In this document: one piece after another, positions 26,238-35,030 of the stretch
Numbering within the stretch: position 1 is the first letter of the stretch
How the letters are laid out: each line of letters begins with the position of its first letter
Assembly: GCF_014647895.1 (NCBI RefSeq)
Contig: NZ_BMQB01000004.1
Coordinates: 1 to 64,000, forward strand
Direction: 5' to 3'
Source of the DNA: Pilimelia anulata
GTDB taxonomy: Bacteria; Actinomycetota; Actinomycetes; Mycobacteriales; Micromonosporaceae
DNA length: 64,000 nt
Made by a program: the position numbers and the translations under genes
The notes under the pieces: generated by a model
Database searches by the model: none
What the model was told of the DNA's origin: nothing
Seen by the model: the letters and a program-made list of their open reading frames with translations, nothing else

Positions 26238-27503
26238 TCAGCGGTCGAGCAGGGTGGCGATGCGGGCGGTGGTGGCGGGGTCGCCCTCGTACCCGTAGCC
26301 GGCCGGGCCGGCGGTGATCCGGACCGCGGTGCCCGCCGGCTGGCCGCACCGGCGGTCGCAGCCCGACCAGTGCGCCGGCCCGGCCAGGCCGTGCCGCCCG
26401 TGCACCGCGCGGGCGTCGGCGTGCACGTCGGCGAGCGCGGACGCGCACCCGGTACCGGCGCAGGCCGTCACCCCCACCCACGGCGACCGGGGGTCGGTGA
26501 CCAGGCCGGCCGCGGCGAGCGCGCGCAGCGCCGCCGGGGCGTCGGCGAGGTCGGGCAGGACGACCGACCGCCACGGTGTGACCACCAGCTCGCCGGCGGC
26601 GCGGTCGGCCAGGGCGTCGACCTGCGCGGCGGTCAGCCGGCCGAGCGGGGCGACGACGCCGACGGCGGTCCGCCCGTCGCGCTGCGCCACCGGCCCGACC
26701 GGCCCGCGCCCGCCCGGGCCCGAGGGGTCGGCGATTCGTCCGTCGCCGCCGTCACCCGCGGAGTCGCCGCCGGGCGGTCCGTCGAGGGGGGTACCGGGGA
26801 CGGGGTCGGTGAGGGTCGCGGCGACGCGGGCGGCGATCGCCGCCGGGCCGTCCGGCAGCTCCGCGATCCGCCAGGCCGTCGAGCCGCGCGCGGCGCGCTC
26901 GGCGAGGAACGCCGTCGCCGCCGCGAGCAGGGCCGCCGGGCCGGCGGGGGCCGGTACGCGCAGGCCGGCGTCGGTACCGCCGAGCCAGAGCGCGACCCCG
27001 CCGGGCGCGCCGAGCAGGGCCGCGTCGGCGCGCAGCGGCAGGACGTCGCGGCGGCCGTCGTCCAGGGCGAACAGGAAGCGGCCGGGCAGCCGGGCGAGGT
27101 CCGGGTCGGCGCAGAGGCCGGCGTCCAGCGCGCGGACCAGCGGGCGGACGTCCAGCAGCCCGGGGCCGGCGCGGCCGGACAGCGGCGAGGCGACGACGTT
27201 GCGGACGCGGTCGTGCGCGGGGGCGGGCAGCAGGCCGGCGGCGGCGAGGTCGGCGGCCAGCGCCGGTTCGGCGCCGGGGCGGACGCCGCGGAGCTGGACG
27301 TTGCCGCGGCCGGTCAGCTCGAGAGTGCCGGCGGCGTGCCGGCGGGCGGCCGCGGCGAGCGCCCGCCAGCGGGCGGTGTCGATCGCGCCGCCGGGCACGC
27401 GGACCCGGACCAGGCCGCCGTCGGCCGCCGGGTGCACGCGCAGCGCCCCCGGGCAGCGGTCGTCCGGCCCGGCGCGCTCGGCTCGCCTCGACACGCGCCG
27501 CAT
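26238..27503 (-). CDS. cobG: Precorrin-3B synthase
   Basis: 421 residues; oxygen-dependent ring-contraction step of aerobic cobalamin synthesis. It is built like a nitrite/sulfite reductase: ferredoxin-like half domains and a core containing TGRGNVQLRGV. The Fe-S/siroheme-type cysteines are near the C-terminus in TACAGTGCASA and SGCDRRCGQP. A Gly/Asp/Pro-rich insertion lies at about 245-275. The presence of CobG marks the aerobic pathway. It reads separately from cobH, with a 190-base gap. Confidence 0.88.
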   Translation of the reverse strand: MRRVSRRAERAGPDDRCPGALRVHPAADGGLVRVRVPGGAIDTARWRALAAAARRHAAGTLELTGRGNVQLRGVRPGAEPALAADLAAAGLLPAPAHDRVRNVVASPLSGRAGPGLLDVRPLVRALDAGLCADPDLARLPGRFLFALDDGRRDVLPLRADAALLGAPGGVALWLGGTDAGLRVPAPAGPAALLAAATAFLAERAARGSTAWRIAELPDGPAAIAARVAATLTDPVPGTPLDGPPGGDSAGDGGDGRIADPSGPGGRGPVGPVAQRDGRTAVGVVAPLGRLTAAQVDALADRAAGELVVTPWRSVVLPDLADAPAALRALAAAGLVTDPRSPWVGVTACAGTGCASALADVHADARAVHGRHGLAGPAHWSGCDRRCGQPAGTAVRITAGPAGYGYEGDPATTARIATLLDR

Positions 27504-27628
27504 CCTACGTCCCGCCGGTTGCCGCCCCGCCCGGCCGACCGCCCGGGATCACCCCGCCACTGACCCGACCGGTCCGGCCGCCGTACCGCCGCCGACCGGC
27601 CCGCGGCCGGCGTGCCCCGGCCGGGTGG

Positions 27629-28396
27629 TCACATGGTGAAGTCGGGGTTCGGGTTCATGATCGAGAAGAAGCCGCCCTGCGGGTCCAGCAGCATCGCCAT
27701 CCGGCCGGCCGGCACGTCCGCGCGCATGATCTCCCGGGCGCCCCGCTCGACCGCGGCGTCGGCCACCGCGTCCACGTCCTCGACCCGGAAGAAGACGCTC
27801 CACGCCGAGCGCATGTCGCCCATCTCGGGCGTGATCCGGAGCGCCCCGGCGACGGGCTGCCCGCCCACCTCGAACAGCCGGTACACCTGGCCGCCGGGCA
27901 GGTCCACGTCGCGGACCGTCGCGCCGAGGACCTCGGTGTAGAAGTCGGTGACGGCGTCGCGGTCGGTGGAGAACAGCTCGACCCAGTGCAGCGCGCCCGG
28001 CGCCCCGACCAGCTCGGCGCCGGGGTGGGCCCTCGGCTCCCACAGCGAGAAGTGGCCGTCGGCCGGGTCCCGGGCGACCGCCATGCGGCCCTTGTCCATG
28101 ATGTCCACCGGGCCGAAGACGGCCGTGCCGCCGTGCTTGGCGACCGCGCGCAGCGACTCGTCCAGGTCCGCGGTGGCGAAGTACACCGCCCAGGAGGTAC
28201 CGCGGGCGGCGTCGGTGGCCGGGCCGAGGCCGGCGACCTGCTTGCCGTCCTTGCGGAAGATGCGGTACGCGCCGCCGTCCGGGCCGAGGTCCTCGGCGGT
28301 CCAGCCGAGCAGGCCGGTGTAGAAGGTGGCGGCGGCGTCGACGTCGGAGCTGCCGAGGTCGAGCCAGCAGGGCGTACCGGGTGCGAAGTCGGTCAT
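27629..28396 (-). CDS. VOC (glyoxalase/bleomycin-resistance fold) family protein
   Basis: 255 residues made of two tandem vicinal-oxygen-chelate modules: about 8-125 (WLDLGSSDVDAAATFYTGLL to DPADGHFSLWEP) and about 135-250 (WVELFSTDRDAVTDFYTEVL to LDPQGGFFSIMNP). Typical of a group in streptomycetes once called hydroxylase or 27-kDa antigen CFP30B. The catalytic role and metal ligands are uncertain. It is divergent from cobN across the riboswitch region and probably unrelated to cobalamin. Confidence 0.85.
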   Translation of the reverse strand: MTDFAPGTPCWLDLGSSDVDAAATFYTGLLGWTAEDLGPDGGAYRIFRKDGKQVAGLGPATDAARGTSWAVYFATADLDESLRAVAKHGGTAVFGPVDIMDKGRMAVARDPADGHFSLWEPRAHPGAELVGAPGALHWVELFSTDRDAVTDFYTEVLGATVRDVDLPGGQVYRLFEVGGQPVAGALRITPEMGDMRSAWSVFFRVEDVDAVADAAVERGAREIMRADVPAGRMAMLLDPQGGFFSIMNPNPDFTM

Positions 28397-28499
28397 GCGC
28401 CGATCCTTGCCCGATGGCTCGTCCGTTATGCGTGATTTGCCAATATCGTGCCCGCGCGATCGACAGCGACACGCGGGCCGTCGGGCCACTAGAGTGGGC

Positions 28500-28673
28500 G
28501 ACGCCCAACGCGGTGGTGCAGGCAGGAAGCCGGTGGAAGTCCGGCGCGGTCCCGCCACTGTGACCGGGGAGCGCACCCGCACGCACGGCCACGGCAGCCG
28601 CCGGAGGGCCGCGCTGCGCCGCGATCCGGGAGCCAGGAGACTCCGGCCACCGCAGCGGCGCCGACCGGCGCCG
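28500..28673 (+). ncRNA. Cobalamin (B12) riboswitch controlling cobN
   Basis: A recognisable cobalamin aptamer: GGTGGTGCAGGCAGGAAGCC at 28512-28531, the GTGGAAGTCCGGCGCGGTCC segment at 28533-28552, the core GCCACTGTGACC at 28554-28565, and the B12 box AGCCAGGAGACTCCGGCC at 28631-28648. A GGCGCC-GACC-GGCGCC hairpin follows at 28657-28672, and the cobN ribosome site at about 28701. Coenzyme B12 binding is expected to lower cobN expression, probably at translation. The outer boundaries are approximate. Confidence 0.93.
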
Positions 28674-28714
28674 CACACCTCGACGCGGGGCGCGGACCCC
28701 GAGGGAGCGAGCCG

Positions 28715-31700
28715 ATGCATACCGTCCTGCTGCTGTCGACCTCCGACACCGACCTGCTCTCGGCCCGGGCCAGCGGCGCCGACTACCGGCTGGCCAACCC
28801 CGCCCGCACCGCCGTCGCCGACCTGCCGGCGCTGACCGCCGGCGCCGACCTCGTCGTGGTCCGCCTGCTCGGCGGGCGGCAGGCGTGGGAGGAGGGCCTG
28901 GACGCCGTCCTCGCCGGGCCCGCGCCGGTCGTGGTCCTGGGCGGGGAGCAGGCGCCGGACGCCGAGCTGATGGGCCACTCGACCGTACCGGCGGGGGTGG
29001 CCACCGAGGCGCACGCGTACCTGGCCCACGGCGGCCCCGACAACCTCGCCGAGCTGCACCACTTCCTCACCGACACCGTCCTGCTGACCGGGCACGGCTT
29101 CGCCCCGCCGCGCAGCCTGCCGGCCTGGGGCGTGCTGGACCGGGCGGCCACCGCCGGCGGGCCCGCCCCGGCCGGCGCGGCCGCGAAGCCGACGGTCGCG
29201 GTGCTGTACTACCGGGCGCACCACGTCGCCGGGAACACCGCGTTCGTCGAGGCGCTGTGCGCCGCGATCGAGGCCGCCGGGGGCGTGCCGCTGCCGGTGT
29301 ACTGCGCCTCGCTGCGCGCCGCCGAGCCGGCGCTGGTCGCCACCCTGCGCGACGCGGACGCCCTGGTCGTGACCGTGCTCGCCGCGGGCGGCAGCACCCC
29401 GGCGGCGGCCGCGGCGGGCGGCGACGACGACGCCTGGGACGTGGGCGCGCTCGCCGCCCTGGACGTGCCGATCCTGCAGGCGCTGTGCCTGACCGCCGGG
29501 CGGGCGCAGTGGGCGGACAACGACGACGGGCTGTCCCCGCTGGACGTCGCCACCCAGGTGGCGATCCCGGAGTTCGACGGGCGGATCATCACCGTCCCGT
29601 TCAGCTTCAAGGAGATCGACCCGGACGGGCTGACCGTCTACGTCGCCGACCCCGAGCGGGCCGCCCGGGTGGCCGGCATCGCCGTCCGGCACGCCGCCCT
29701 GCGGCACACGCCGCCGGAGCAGCGGCGGGTGGTGCTGATGCTGTCGGCGTACCCGACCAAGCACGCCCGGGTCGGCAACGCGGTCGGGCTGGACACCCCG
29801 GCGTCGGCGGTCCGGCTGCTGGCCGCGCTGCGCGCGGCGGGGTACGACCTCGGCCCGGCCGACGGGCCCGGCGCGCTGCCCGGCGTGGCCGACGCCGACG
29901 GCGACGCGCTGATCCACGCGCTGATCGCCGCCGGCGGGCACGACGTGGCCTGGCTGACCGAGGAGCAGCTCGCGGCGAACCCGGTGCGGGTGCCCGCGGC
30001 CCGGTACCGGCAGTGGTTCGACGCCCTGGACCCGGACCTGCGCGCGGCCATGGCGCAGCACTGGGGCGAGGCCCCCGGCGAGCTGTACGTGGACCGCAGC
30101 GCCCACGCCGACGGCGAGATCGTGCTGGCCGCGCTGCGCGCCGGCAACGTGGTCGTGATGATCCAGCCGCCGCGCGGCTTCGGCGAGAACCCGGTGGCGA
30201 TCTACCACGACCCGGACCTGCCGCCGAGCCACCACTACCTCGCCGCGTACCGGTGGCTGGCCGACGAGTTCGGCGCGCACGCCGTCGTGCACCTCGGCAA
30301 GCACGGGAACCTGGAGTGGCTGCCCGGCAAGACCGTCGGCATGTCCGCCGGCTGCGGCACGGACGCCACTCTCGGCGACCTGCCGCTGATCTACCCGTTC
30401 CTGGTCAACGACCCCGGCGAGGGCACGCAGGCCAAGCGCCGCGCGCACGCCACCCTGGTCGACCACCTGGTGCCGCCGATGGCCCGGGCCGACTCGTACG
30501 GCGACATCGCCCGGCTCGAACAGCTCCTGGACGAGTACAGCACCATCGCCGCGATGGACCCGGCCAAGCTGCCGGCGATCCGGGCGCAGATCTGGACGCT
30601 GCTCCAGGCCGCCAAGCTGGACCACGACCTCGGCATCGCCGAGCGCCCCGACGACGAGGGCTTCGACGACTTCCTGCTGCACGTCGACGGCTGGCTGTGC
30701 GAGGTCAAGGACGTCCAGATCCGGGACGGCCTGCACGTCCTGGGCGCCGCGCCCGAGGGCGAGGCCCGGGTGGACCTGGTGCTCGCGATGCTGCGGGCCA
30801 AGCAGATGTGGGGCGGCACGGTGGCCGCGCTGCCGGGGCTGCGCGAGGCGCTCGGGCTGGTCGAGGACGGCGCCGCCGGCCGGGCCGCGGTGGACGACGC
30901 CGAGGCGACCGCCCGGGCGCTGGTGGCGGCGATGGACGCCCGCGGCTGGGCGGCCGACGCCGTCGACCCGGTGCAGTCGGACGTGCTCGGCGTGGTCGAC
31001 GACACCGTCGGGTCGGTGCTGCGGTTCGCCGCCGCCGAGGTGGTGCCGCGGCTGGCCCGGACCACCGACGAGGTCGCCCACCTGCTGCACGCCCTCGACG
31101 GCGGGTACGTGCCGGCCGGTCCGTCCGGCTCGCCGCTGCGCGGCCTGATCAATGTGCTGCCGACCGGCCGCAACTTCTACTCGGTCGACCCGAAGGCCGT
31201 GCCGAGCCGGCTGGCCTGGGAGACCGGGCAGGCGATGGCCGAGTCGCTGCTGTCCCGGTACCGGGACGAGCACGGCGAGTGGCCGACCAGCGTCGGCCTG
31301 TCCGTCTGGGGCACGTCGGCGATGCGCACCGCGGGCGACGACGTGGCCGAGGTGCTGGCGCTGCTCGGCGTCCGGCCGACGTGGGACGAGCAGTCCCGCC
31401 GGGTCAACGGGCTCGCCCCGATCCCGCTGGCCGAGCTGGGCCGCCCGCGGATCGACGTGACCATGCGCATCTCCGGGTTCTTCCGGGACGCGTTCCCGCA
31501 CGTGGTCAACCTGCTGGACGACGCGGTGGCGCTGGTCGCCGGGCTGGACGAGGCGGACGCGGACAACTTCGTCCGGGCGCACGTGGCCGCCGACGTGGCC
31601 GAGCACGGCGACGAGCGGCGGGCCACCACCCGGATCTTCGGCTCCAAGCCGGGCACGTACGGTGCGGGGCTGCTCCAGCTCATCGACTCCCGGAACTGGC

Positions 31701-32353
31701 GCGACGACGCCGACCTGGCCGAGGTGTACGCGGTCTGGGGCGGCTACGCGTACGGGCGCGGGCTGGACGGCGCGGCCGCCCGCCCGGACATGGAGACGGC
31801 GTACCGGCGGATCGCCGTCGCGGCGAAGAACATCGACACCCGCGAGCACGACATCGCCGACTCCGACGACTACTTCCAGTACCACGGCGGCATGATCGCC
31901 ACCGTCCGCGCGCTGACCGGGAAGGCCCCGGCGGCGTACGTCGGGGACTCCACCCGGCCGGACGCCGTGCGCACCCGCAGCCTGCACGAGGAGACCGCGC
32001 GGATCTTCCGCGCCCGGGTGGTGAACCCGCGCTGGCTGGCGGCGATGCAGCGGCACGGGTACAAGGGCGCGTTCGAGCTGGCGGCCACGGTGGACTACCT
32101 GTTCGGGTACGACGCCACGACCGGGGTCGTCGCGGACTGGATGTACGAGAAGCTGGCGCAGACGTACGCGCTGGACCCGCAGTTGCAGAAGTTCTTCCAG
32201 CAGTCGAACCCGTGGGCGCTGCACGGGATCGCGGAGCGGCTGATCGAGGCGGCGAACCGCGGGCTGTGGGAGCACCCGGAGGAGGGGACGCTGGCGGCGC
32301 TCCAGGAGGTGTACCTGGCCACCGAGGGCGACCTGGAGGACGGCACGGCCTGA
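28715..32353 (+). CDS. cobN: Cobaltochelatase subunit CobN
   Basis: 1212 residues, the usual size for CobN. It is the large subunit of the aerobic ATP-dependent cobaltochelatase that inserts cobalt into hydrogenobyrinic acid a,c-diamide. Family segments seen include HLGKHGNLEWLPGKTVGMSA, LPTGRNFYSVDPKAVPSRLA, SVWGTSAMRTAGDD, RISGFFRDAFPHVVNLLDDA and IFGSKPGTYGAGLLQ. GAGGGAG lies eight bases before the ATG and downstream of the B12 riboswitch. The partner AAA+ and VWA subunits are not in this window. Confidence 0.97.
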   Translation: MHTVLLLSTSDTDLLSARASGADYRLANPARTAVADLPALTAGADLVVVRLLGGRQAWEEGLDAVLAGPAPVVVLGGEQAPDAELMGHSTVPAGVATEAHAYLAHGGPDNLAELHHFLTDTVLLTGHGFAPPRSLPAWGVLDRAATAGGPAPAGAAAKPTVAVLYYRAHHVAGNTAFVEALCAAIEAAGGVPLPVYCASLRAAEPALVATLRDADALVVTVLAAGGSTPAAAAAGGDDDAWDVGALAALDVPILQALCLTAGRAQWADNDDGLSPLDVATQVAIPEFDGRIITVPFSFKEIDPDGLTVYVADPERAARVAGIAVRHAALRHTPPEQRRVVLMLSAYPTKHARVGNAVGLDTPASAVRLLAALRAAGYDLGPADGPGALPGVADADGDALIHALIAAGGHDVAWLTEEQLAANPVRVPAARYRQWFDALDPDLRAAMAQHWGEAPGELYVDRSAHADGEIVLAALRAGNVVVMIQPPRGFGENPVAIYHDPDLPPSHHYLAAYRWLADEFGAHAVVHLGKHGNLEWLPGKTVGMSAGCGTDATLGDLPLIYPFLVNDPGEGTQAKRRAHATLVDHLVPPMARADSYGDIARLEQLLDEYSTIAAMDPAKLPAIRAQIWTLLQAAKLDHDLGIAERPDDEGFDDFLLHVDGWLCEVKDVQIRDGLHVLGAAPEGEARVDLVLAMLRAKQMWGGTVAALPGLREALGLVEDGAAGRAAVDDAEATARALVAAMDARGWAADAVDPVQSDVLGVVDDTVGSVLRFAAAEVVPRLARTTDEVAHLLHALDGGYVPAGPSGSPLRGLINVLPTGRNFYSVDPKAVPSRLAWETGQAMAESLLSRYRDEHGEWPTSVGLSVWGTSAMRTAGDDVAEVLALLGVRPTWDEQSRRVNGLAPIPLAELGRPRIDVTMRISGFFRDAFPHVVNLLDDAVALVAGLDEADADNFVRAHVAADVAEHGDERRATTRIFGSKPGTYGAGLLQLIDSRNWRDDADLAEVYAVWGGYAYGRGLDGAAARPDMETAYRRIAVAAKNIDTREHDIADSDDYFQYHGGMIATVRALTGKAPAAYVGDSTRPDAVRTRSLHEETARIFRARVVNPRWLAAMQRHGYKGAFELAATVDYLFGYDATTGVVADWMYEKLAQTYALDPQLQKFFQQSNPWALHGIAERLIEAANRGLWEHPEEGTLAALQEVYLATEGDLEDGTA

Positions 32354-32362
32354 GCCGCCCCC

Positions 32363-33037
32363 TCATTCGGGAGCGGGGAACGCGCCGGCCGGCGCGGCCC
32401 GGGCGCCCGGGCGCCCCGGCCGGGCGTCCGCGGCGGGGGCCGCGAGCAGGCGCGCGGTGTGCGGGCCGACGCCCAGGGCCCGCGCCGCCGCCAGGTCGGC
32501 CAGCGTGTCCACGTCCCGGCGCAGGCCCGGCGCGTCCACCGCCGCGGTGAGGTCCGCCGCGCCGCCGCGCCCGTGCCGCGCGCGCGAGCCGGCGCCGAAG
32601 GCCGGGCGCAGCGCGGCGGCGGCCGCGGCGGCGAGCAGGGTCGTGCCGGTACCGGCGGCGTCGGCCACCAGCGCCCGCGGGTGCCCCGCCGCCGCGGCCA
32701 GCGCCGCCGCCAGCTCGGCCGGGCGCAGCGCCGGCAGGTCGCCGACCAGCACGGCCACCGGCCCGGGGCCCGCCGCCGGTACGGCGTGGGCGACCGCGGC
32801 GGTGAGGCCCGGCGGCGTCGGCCGGACCGGTGCGCCCAGCCGCCGCCAGTACGGGTCCCCGGTCAGCAGCACCGGCCGGGCCACCGCGGCGACCGCGGCG
32901 AGCACGTCGCGCAGCATCGCCTCGGCGAGCGCCGCGCGCCGCTGCGGCGGCAGGGCGAGGCGGCTCTTGGCCGCCGCCCGCGCCTTGACGGGTATCCACA
33001 CCGTCCACTCGGTCCGCACTCGGCCATTCTCGGGCAT
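32363..33037 (-). CDS. fbiD: Phosphoenolpyruvate/2-phospho-L-lactate guanylyltransferase
   Basis: 224 residues; makes the activated enolpyruvyl or lactyl diphospho-guanosine used to build coenzyme F420. Nucleotidyltransferase core: WTVWIPVKARAAAKSRLALP at the N-terminus, VLVGDLPALRPAELAAAL with the metal-binding Asp, and DAAGTGTTLLAAA. The C-terminal tail is Ala/Pro/Arg-rich. The ATG at 33037 or GTG at 33019 are both possible; family alignments start close to the GTG. It is back to back with a luciferase-like monooxygenase. Confidence 0.85.
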   Translation of the reverse strand: MPENGRVRTEWTVWIPVKARAAAKSRLALPPQRRAALAEAMLRDVLAAVAAVARPVLLTGDPYWRRLGAPVRPTPPGLTAAVAHAVPAAGPGPVAVLVGDLPALRPAELAAALAAAAGHPRALVADAAGTGTTLLAAAAAAALRPAFGAGSRARHGRGGAADLTAAVDAPGLRRDVDTLADLAAARALGVGPHTARLLAAPAADARPGRPGARAAPAGAFPAPE

Positions 33038-33061
33038 CCCGCCCGGCCGTAGACTGCGCGG

Positions 33062-34078
33062 ATGGTCGCGCCGGTCGCCGTCGATGTGTTCCTGCTCGCC
33101 GGGCGGTTCCCCGGCACCGACGACGCGGCCGCGCTGCGGCACGCCCTCGCGTACGGCGCCGCCGCCGAGGCGGCCGGCTTCGGCGGGGCGTGGGTGGCCG
33201 AGCACCACTTCATCCCGTACGGCGTGATCCCGTCGGCGACCGCGTTCGCCGGGCACCTGCTCGGCCGCACCCGGACGCTGCGCGTCGGCACCGCCGCCTG
33301 CCTGCTGTCCGTGCGGCACCCGGTGGCGCTGGCCGAGGAGGCGGTCCTGCTGGACGAGCTGTCCGGCGGCCGGTTCGACCTGGGCGTGGCGCGCGGCGGG
33401 CCGTGGGTGGACCTGGAGGTGTTCGGGGCCGGCGACGCCGGCTACGCGCCGGCCGGGTTCGCCGAGGCGCTGGACGTGCTCGGCGCGTGGCTGTCCGGCC
33501 GCGCGCGGGTGGGCGGCGCCGGGCCGCGGTTCGCGTTCCGGCCGGTCGACGTCGTACCGCGCCCGCGCCGGCCGGTCGGCACCTGGGTGGCGGCGACGTC
33601 GGCCGGCACCGCCGCGCTGGCCGCCGCGCGCGGCCTGCCGCTGCTGCTGGGGCTGCACGCCCCGGCGGCGGCGCACGCCGAGCTGCTCGCCGGCTGGGCG
33701 GCGGCGGCCCGGGCGCACGGGCACGACCCGGCCGGCGCGCCGCACGCCGCGGCCCACCTGGCGTACGTGGCGGACAGCCGGGACGAGGCGGTCGCCGCGG
33801 TCCGCGCGGCGCTGCCGGGGTGGGTGGCGACGACCGGGGCGTACGTGCGGCTGGACGGCGAGCAGGGCGGCAGCCGCGACCCCGCGGGGTACGCCGAGCG
33901 CCTGCTGGACCTGCACCCGGTCGGCCCGCCGGCGTACTGCGTCGAGGTGCTGCGCCGGTCGCTGGCGGTCAGCGGCGCCCGCCGGCTGCTGCTGCTCGTC
34001 GAGGCGGCCGGCGACCCGGCGCTGACGCTGGCCAACATCGCCCGCCTCGGCGCCGAGGTCCTCCCGGCCCTGCGCTGA
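33062..34078 (+). CDS. LLM-class (luciferase-like) flavin/F420-dependent oxidoreductase
   Basis: 338 residues, TIM-barrel luciferase-like fold: FLLAGRFPG, EAAGFGGAWVAEHHF, RTRTLRVGTAACLLSVRHPV, LDELSGGRFDLGVARGG, and LLLLVEAAGDPALTLANIA near the end. The FMN or F420 choice is not decided by sequence, but the divergent neighbour is the F420 gene fbiD with only 24 bases between starts, which favours F420. Substrate unknown. Confidence 0.83.
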   Translation: MVAPVAVDVFLLAGRFPGTDDAAALRHALAYGAAAEAAGFGGAWVAEHHFIPYGVIPSATAFAGHLLGRTRTLRVGTAACLLSVRHPVALAEEAVLLDELSGGRFDLGVARGGPWVDLEVFGAGDAGYAPAGFAEALDVLGAWLSGRARVGGAGPRFAFRPVDVVPRPRRPVGTWVAATSAGTAALAAARGLPLLLGLHAPAAAHAELLAGWAAAARAHGHDPAGAPHAAAHLAYVADSRDEAVAAVRAALPGWVATTGAYVRLDGEQGGSRDPAGYAERLLDLHPVGPPAYCVEVLRRSLAVSGARRLLLLVEAAGDPALTLANIARLGAEVLPALR

Positions 34079-34174
34079 CGCCCCGCACGGCCGGTCGCGG
34101 CGGTGCCGGGCGGAGCAGCGGGCCGGCTGTCGGTGCGGGCTGCGGCGCCGGGGCGGGAGCGCGCCGGCGGGACG

Positions 34175-34855
34175 TCAGGCGGCCGGGCGCGGGGCGGGGC
34201 GGCGGGTGCCGGGGCGGTCGGCCGGGCGGCGGGGGGCCGGGAGCAGGTCGGCGACCGCGTCGGTCAGCGCCGCCAGCACCTCCGGCATCGCCCCGTCGGC
34301 CGGGATGACCCGGAACCGGGTGGCCTCGGGCAGCTCCCGGTACGCCGCGTCCAGCGCCCGCAGGTACGCCAGCTCCTCGGTGTCCAGCCCGCGCGCGGTG
34401 ATCCGCCGGTGCGCCGCCGGCGGGCTGACGCTGAGGAAGCAGACGAGGTCCGGGGCGGGGAACAGCGCGTACCCGGCCCGGACCAGCCGGCCCCCGCGGT
34501 CCCCGCGGGCGCGCATGGCGGCGTACTGGCAGTACGTGTACCGGTCCATCACCGCGGCCCGGCGGGTGAGCCGCGCCCGCAGCAGCGACCGGGCGATGGC
34601 CAGGCCGCGCAGCGTGGCCTCGGCGGCGACGAAGCCGCCCCGGCCGAGCAGGTCGACGGCGTCGAGCCGGCCGAGCCGCTGGCCGAGCCGGCCCAGCGCC
34701 ACCCGCCCGCCGGGGTTGCGGCAGTGGGTGGCCGGGACGCCCCGGTCGCGCAGCCAGTCGGCCAGGGCGGCGGCGTGGCTGGACTTGCCGGCGCCGTCGA
34801 TCCCCACCAGCGCGATGACTGGCGGCCTGCGCCGGGGGGCCGGGGGGCGGTTCAT
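34175..34855 (-). CDS. Thymidylate-kinase-like P-loop kinase
   Basis: 226 residues. Walker A is ALVGIDGAGKSSHAAAL at about 14-30. The DRY-type motif VMDRYTYCQYAAMRARGD and LVCFLSVSPPAAHRRI with a lid-like RITARGLDTEE fit the dTMP-kinase family. The Arg/Pro-rich tail is unusual. The start is at ATG 34855, though the frame continues upstream. It may be the housekeeping Tmk or a secondary homologue; nothing nearby decides this. Confidence 0.75.
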   Translation of the reverse strand: MNRPPAPRRRPPVIALVGIDGAGKSSHAAALADWLRDRGVPATHCRNPGGRVALGRLGQRLGRLDAVDLLGRGGFVAAEATLRGLAIARSLLRARLTRRAAVMDRYTYCQYAAMRARGDRGGRLVRAGYALFPAPDLVCFLSVSPPAAHRRITARGLDTEELAYLRALDAAYRELPEATRFRVIPADGAMPEVLAALTDAVADLLPAPRRPADRPGTRRPAPRPAA

Positions 34856-35030
34856 GCGCCGACCATAGCCAGCCCGCGCCCGCCCCGGCACCTCCGGTCG
34901 GCGGCGATCACCGACCGGCCGCACCTTTATCACGGGCCGCTACCACCGCCCTACTCCGTGCGGCCGCGGGCCTGTCACCGGGCTGTCGCGCGCAGTATGT
35001 TGCCCCCGGGACGGCCGGGGAGGGTGGGCA

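Noticed and set aside
28397..32275. Very long reverse-strand open frame opposite cobN
   Set aside because: It is the mirror of cobN codon usage in GC-rich DNA; its translation is low in complexity. Only the VOC protein at its end is real.
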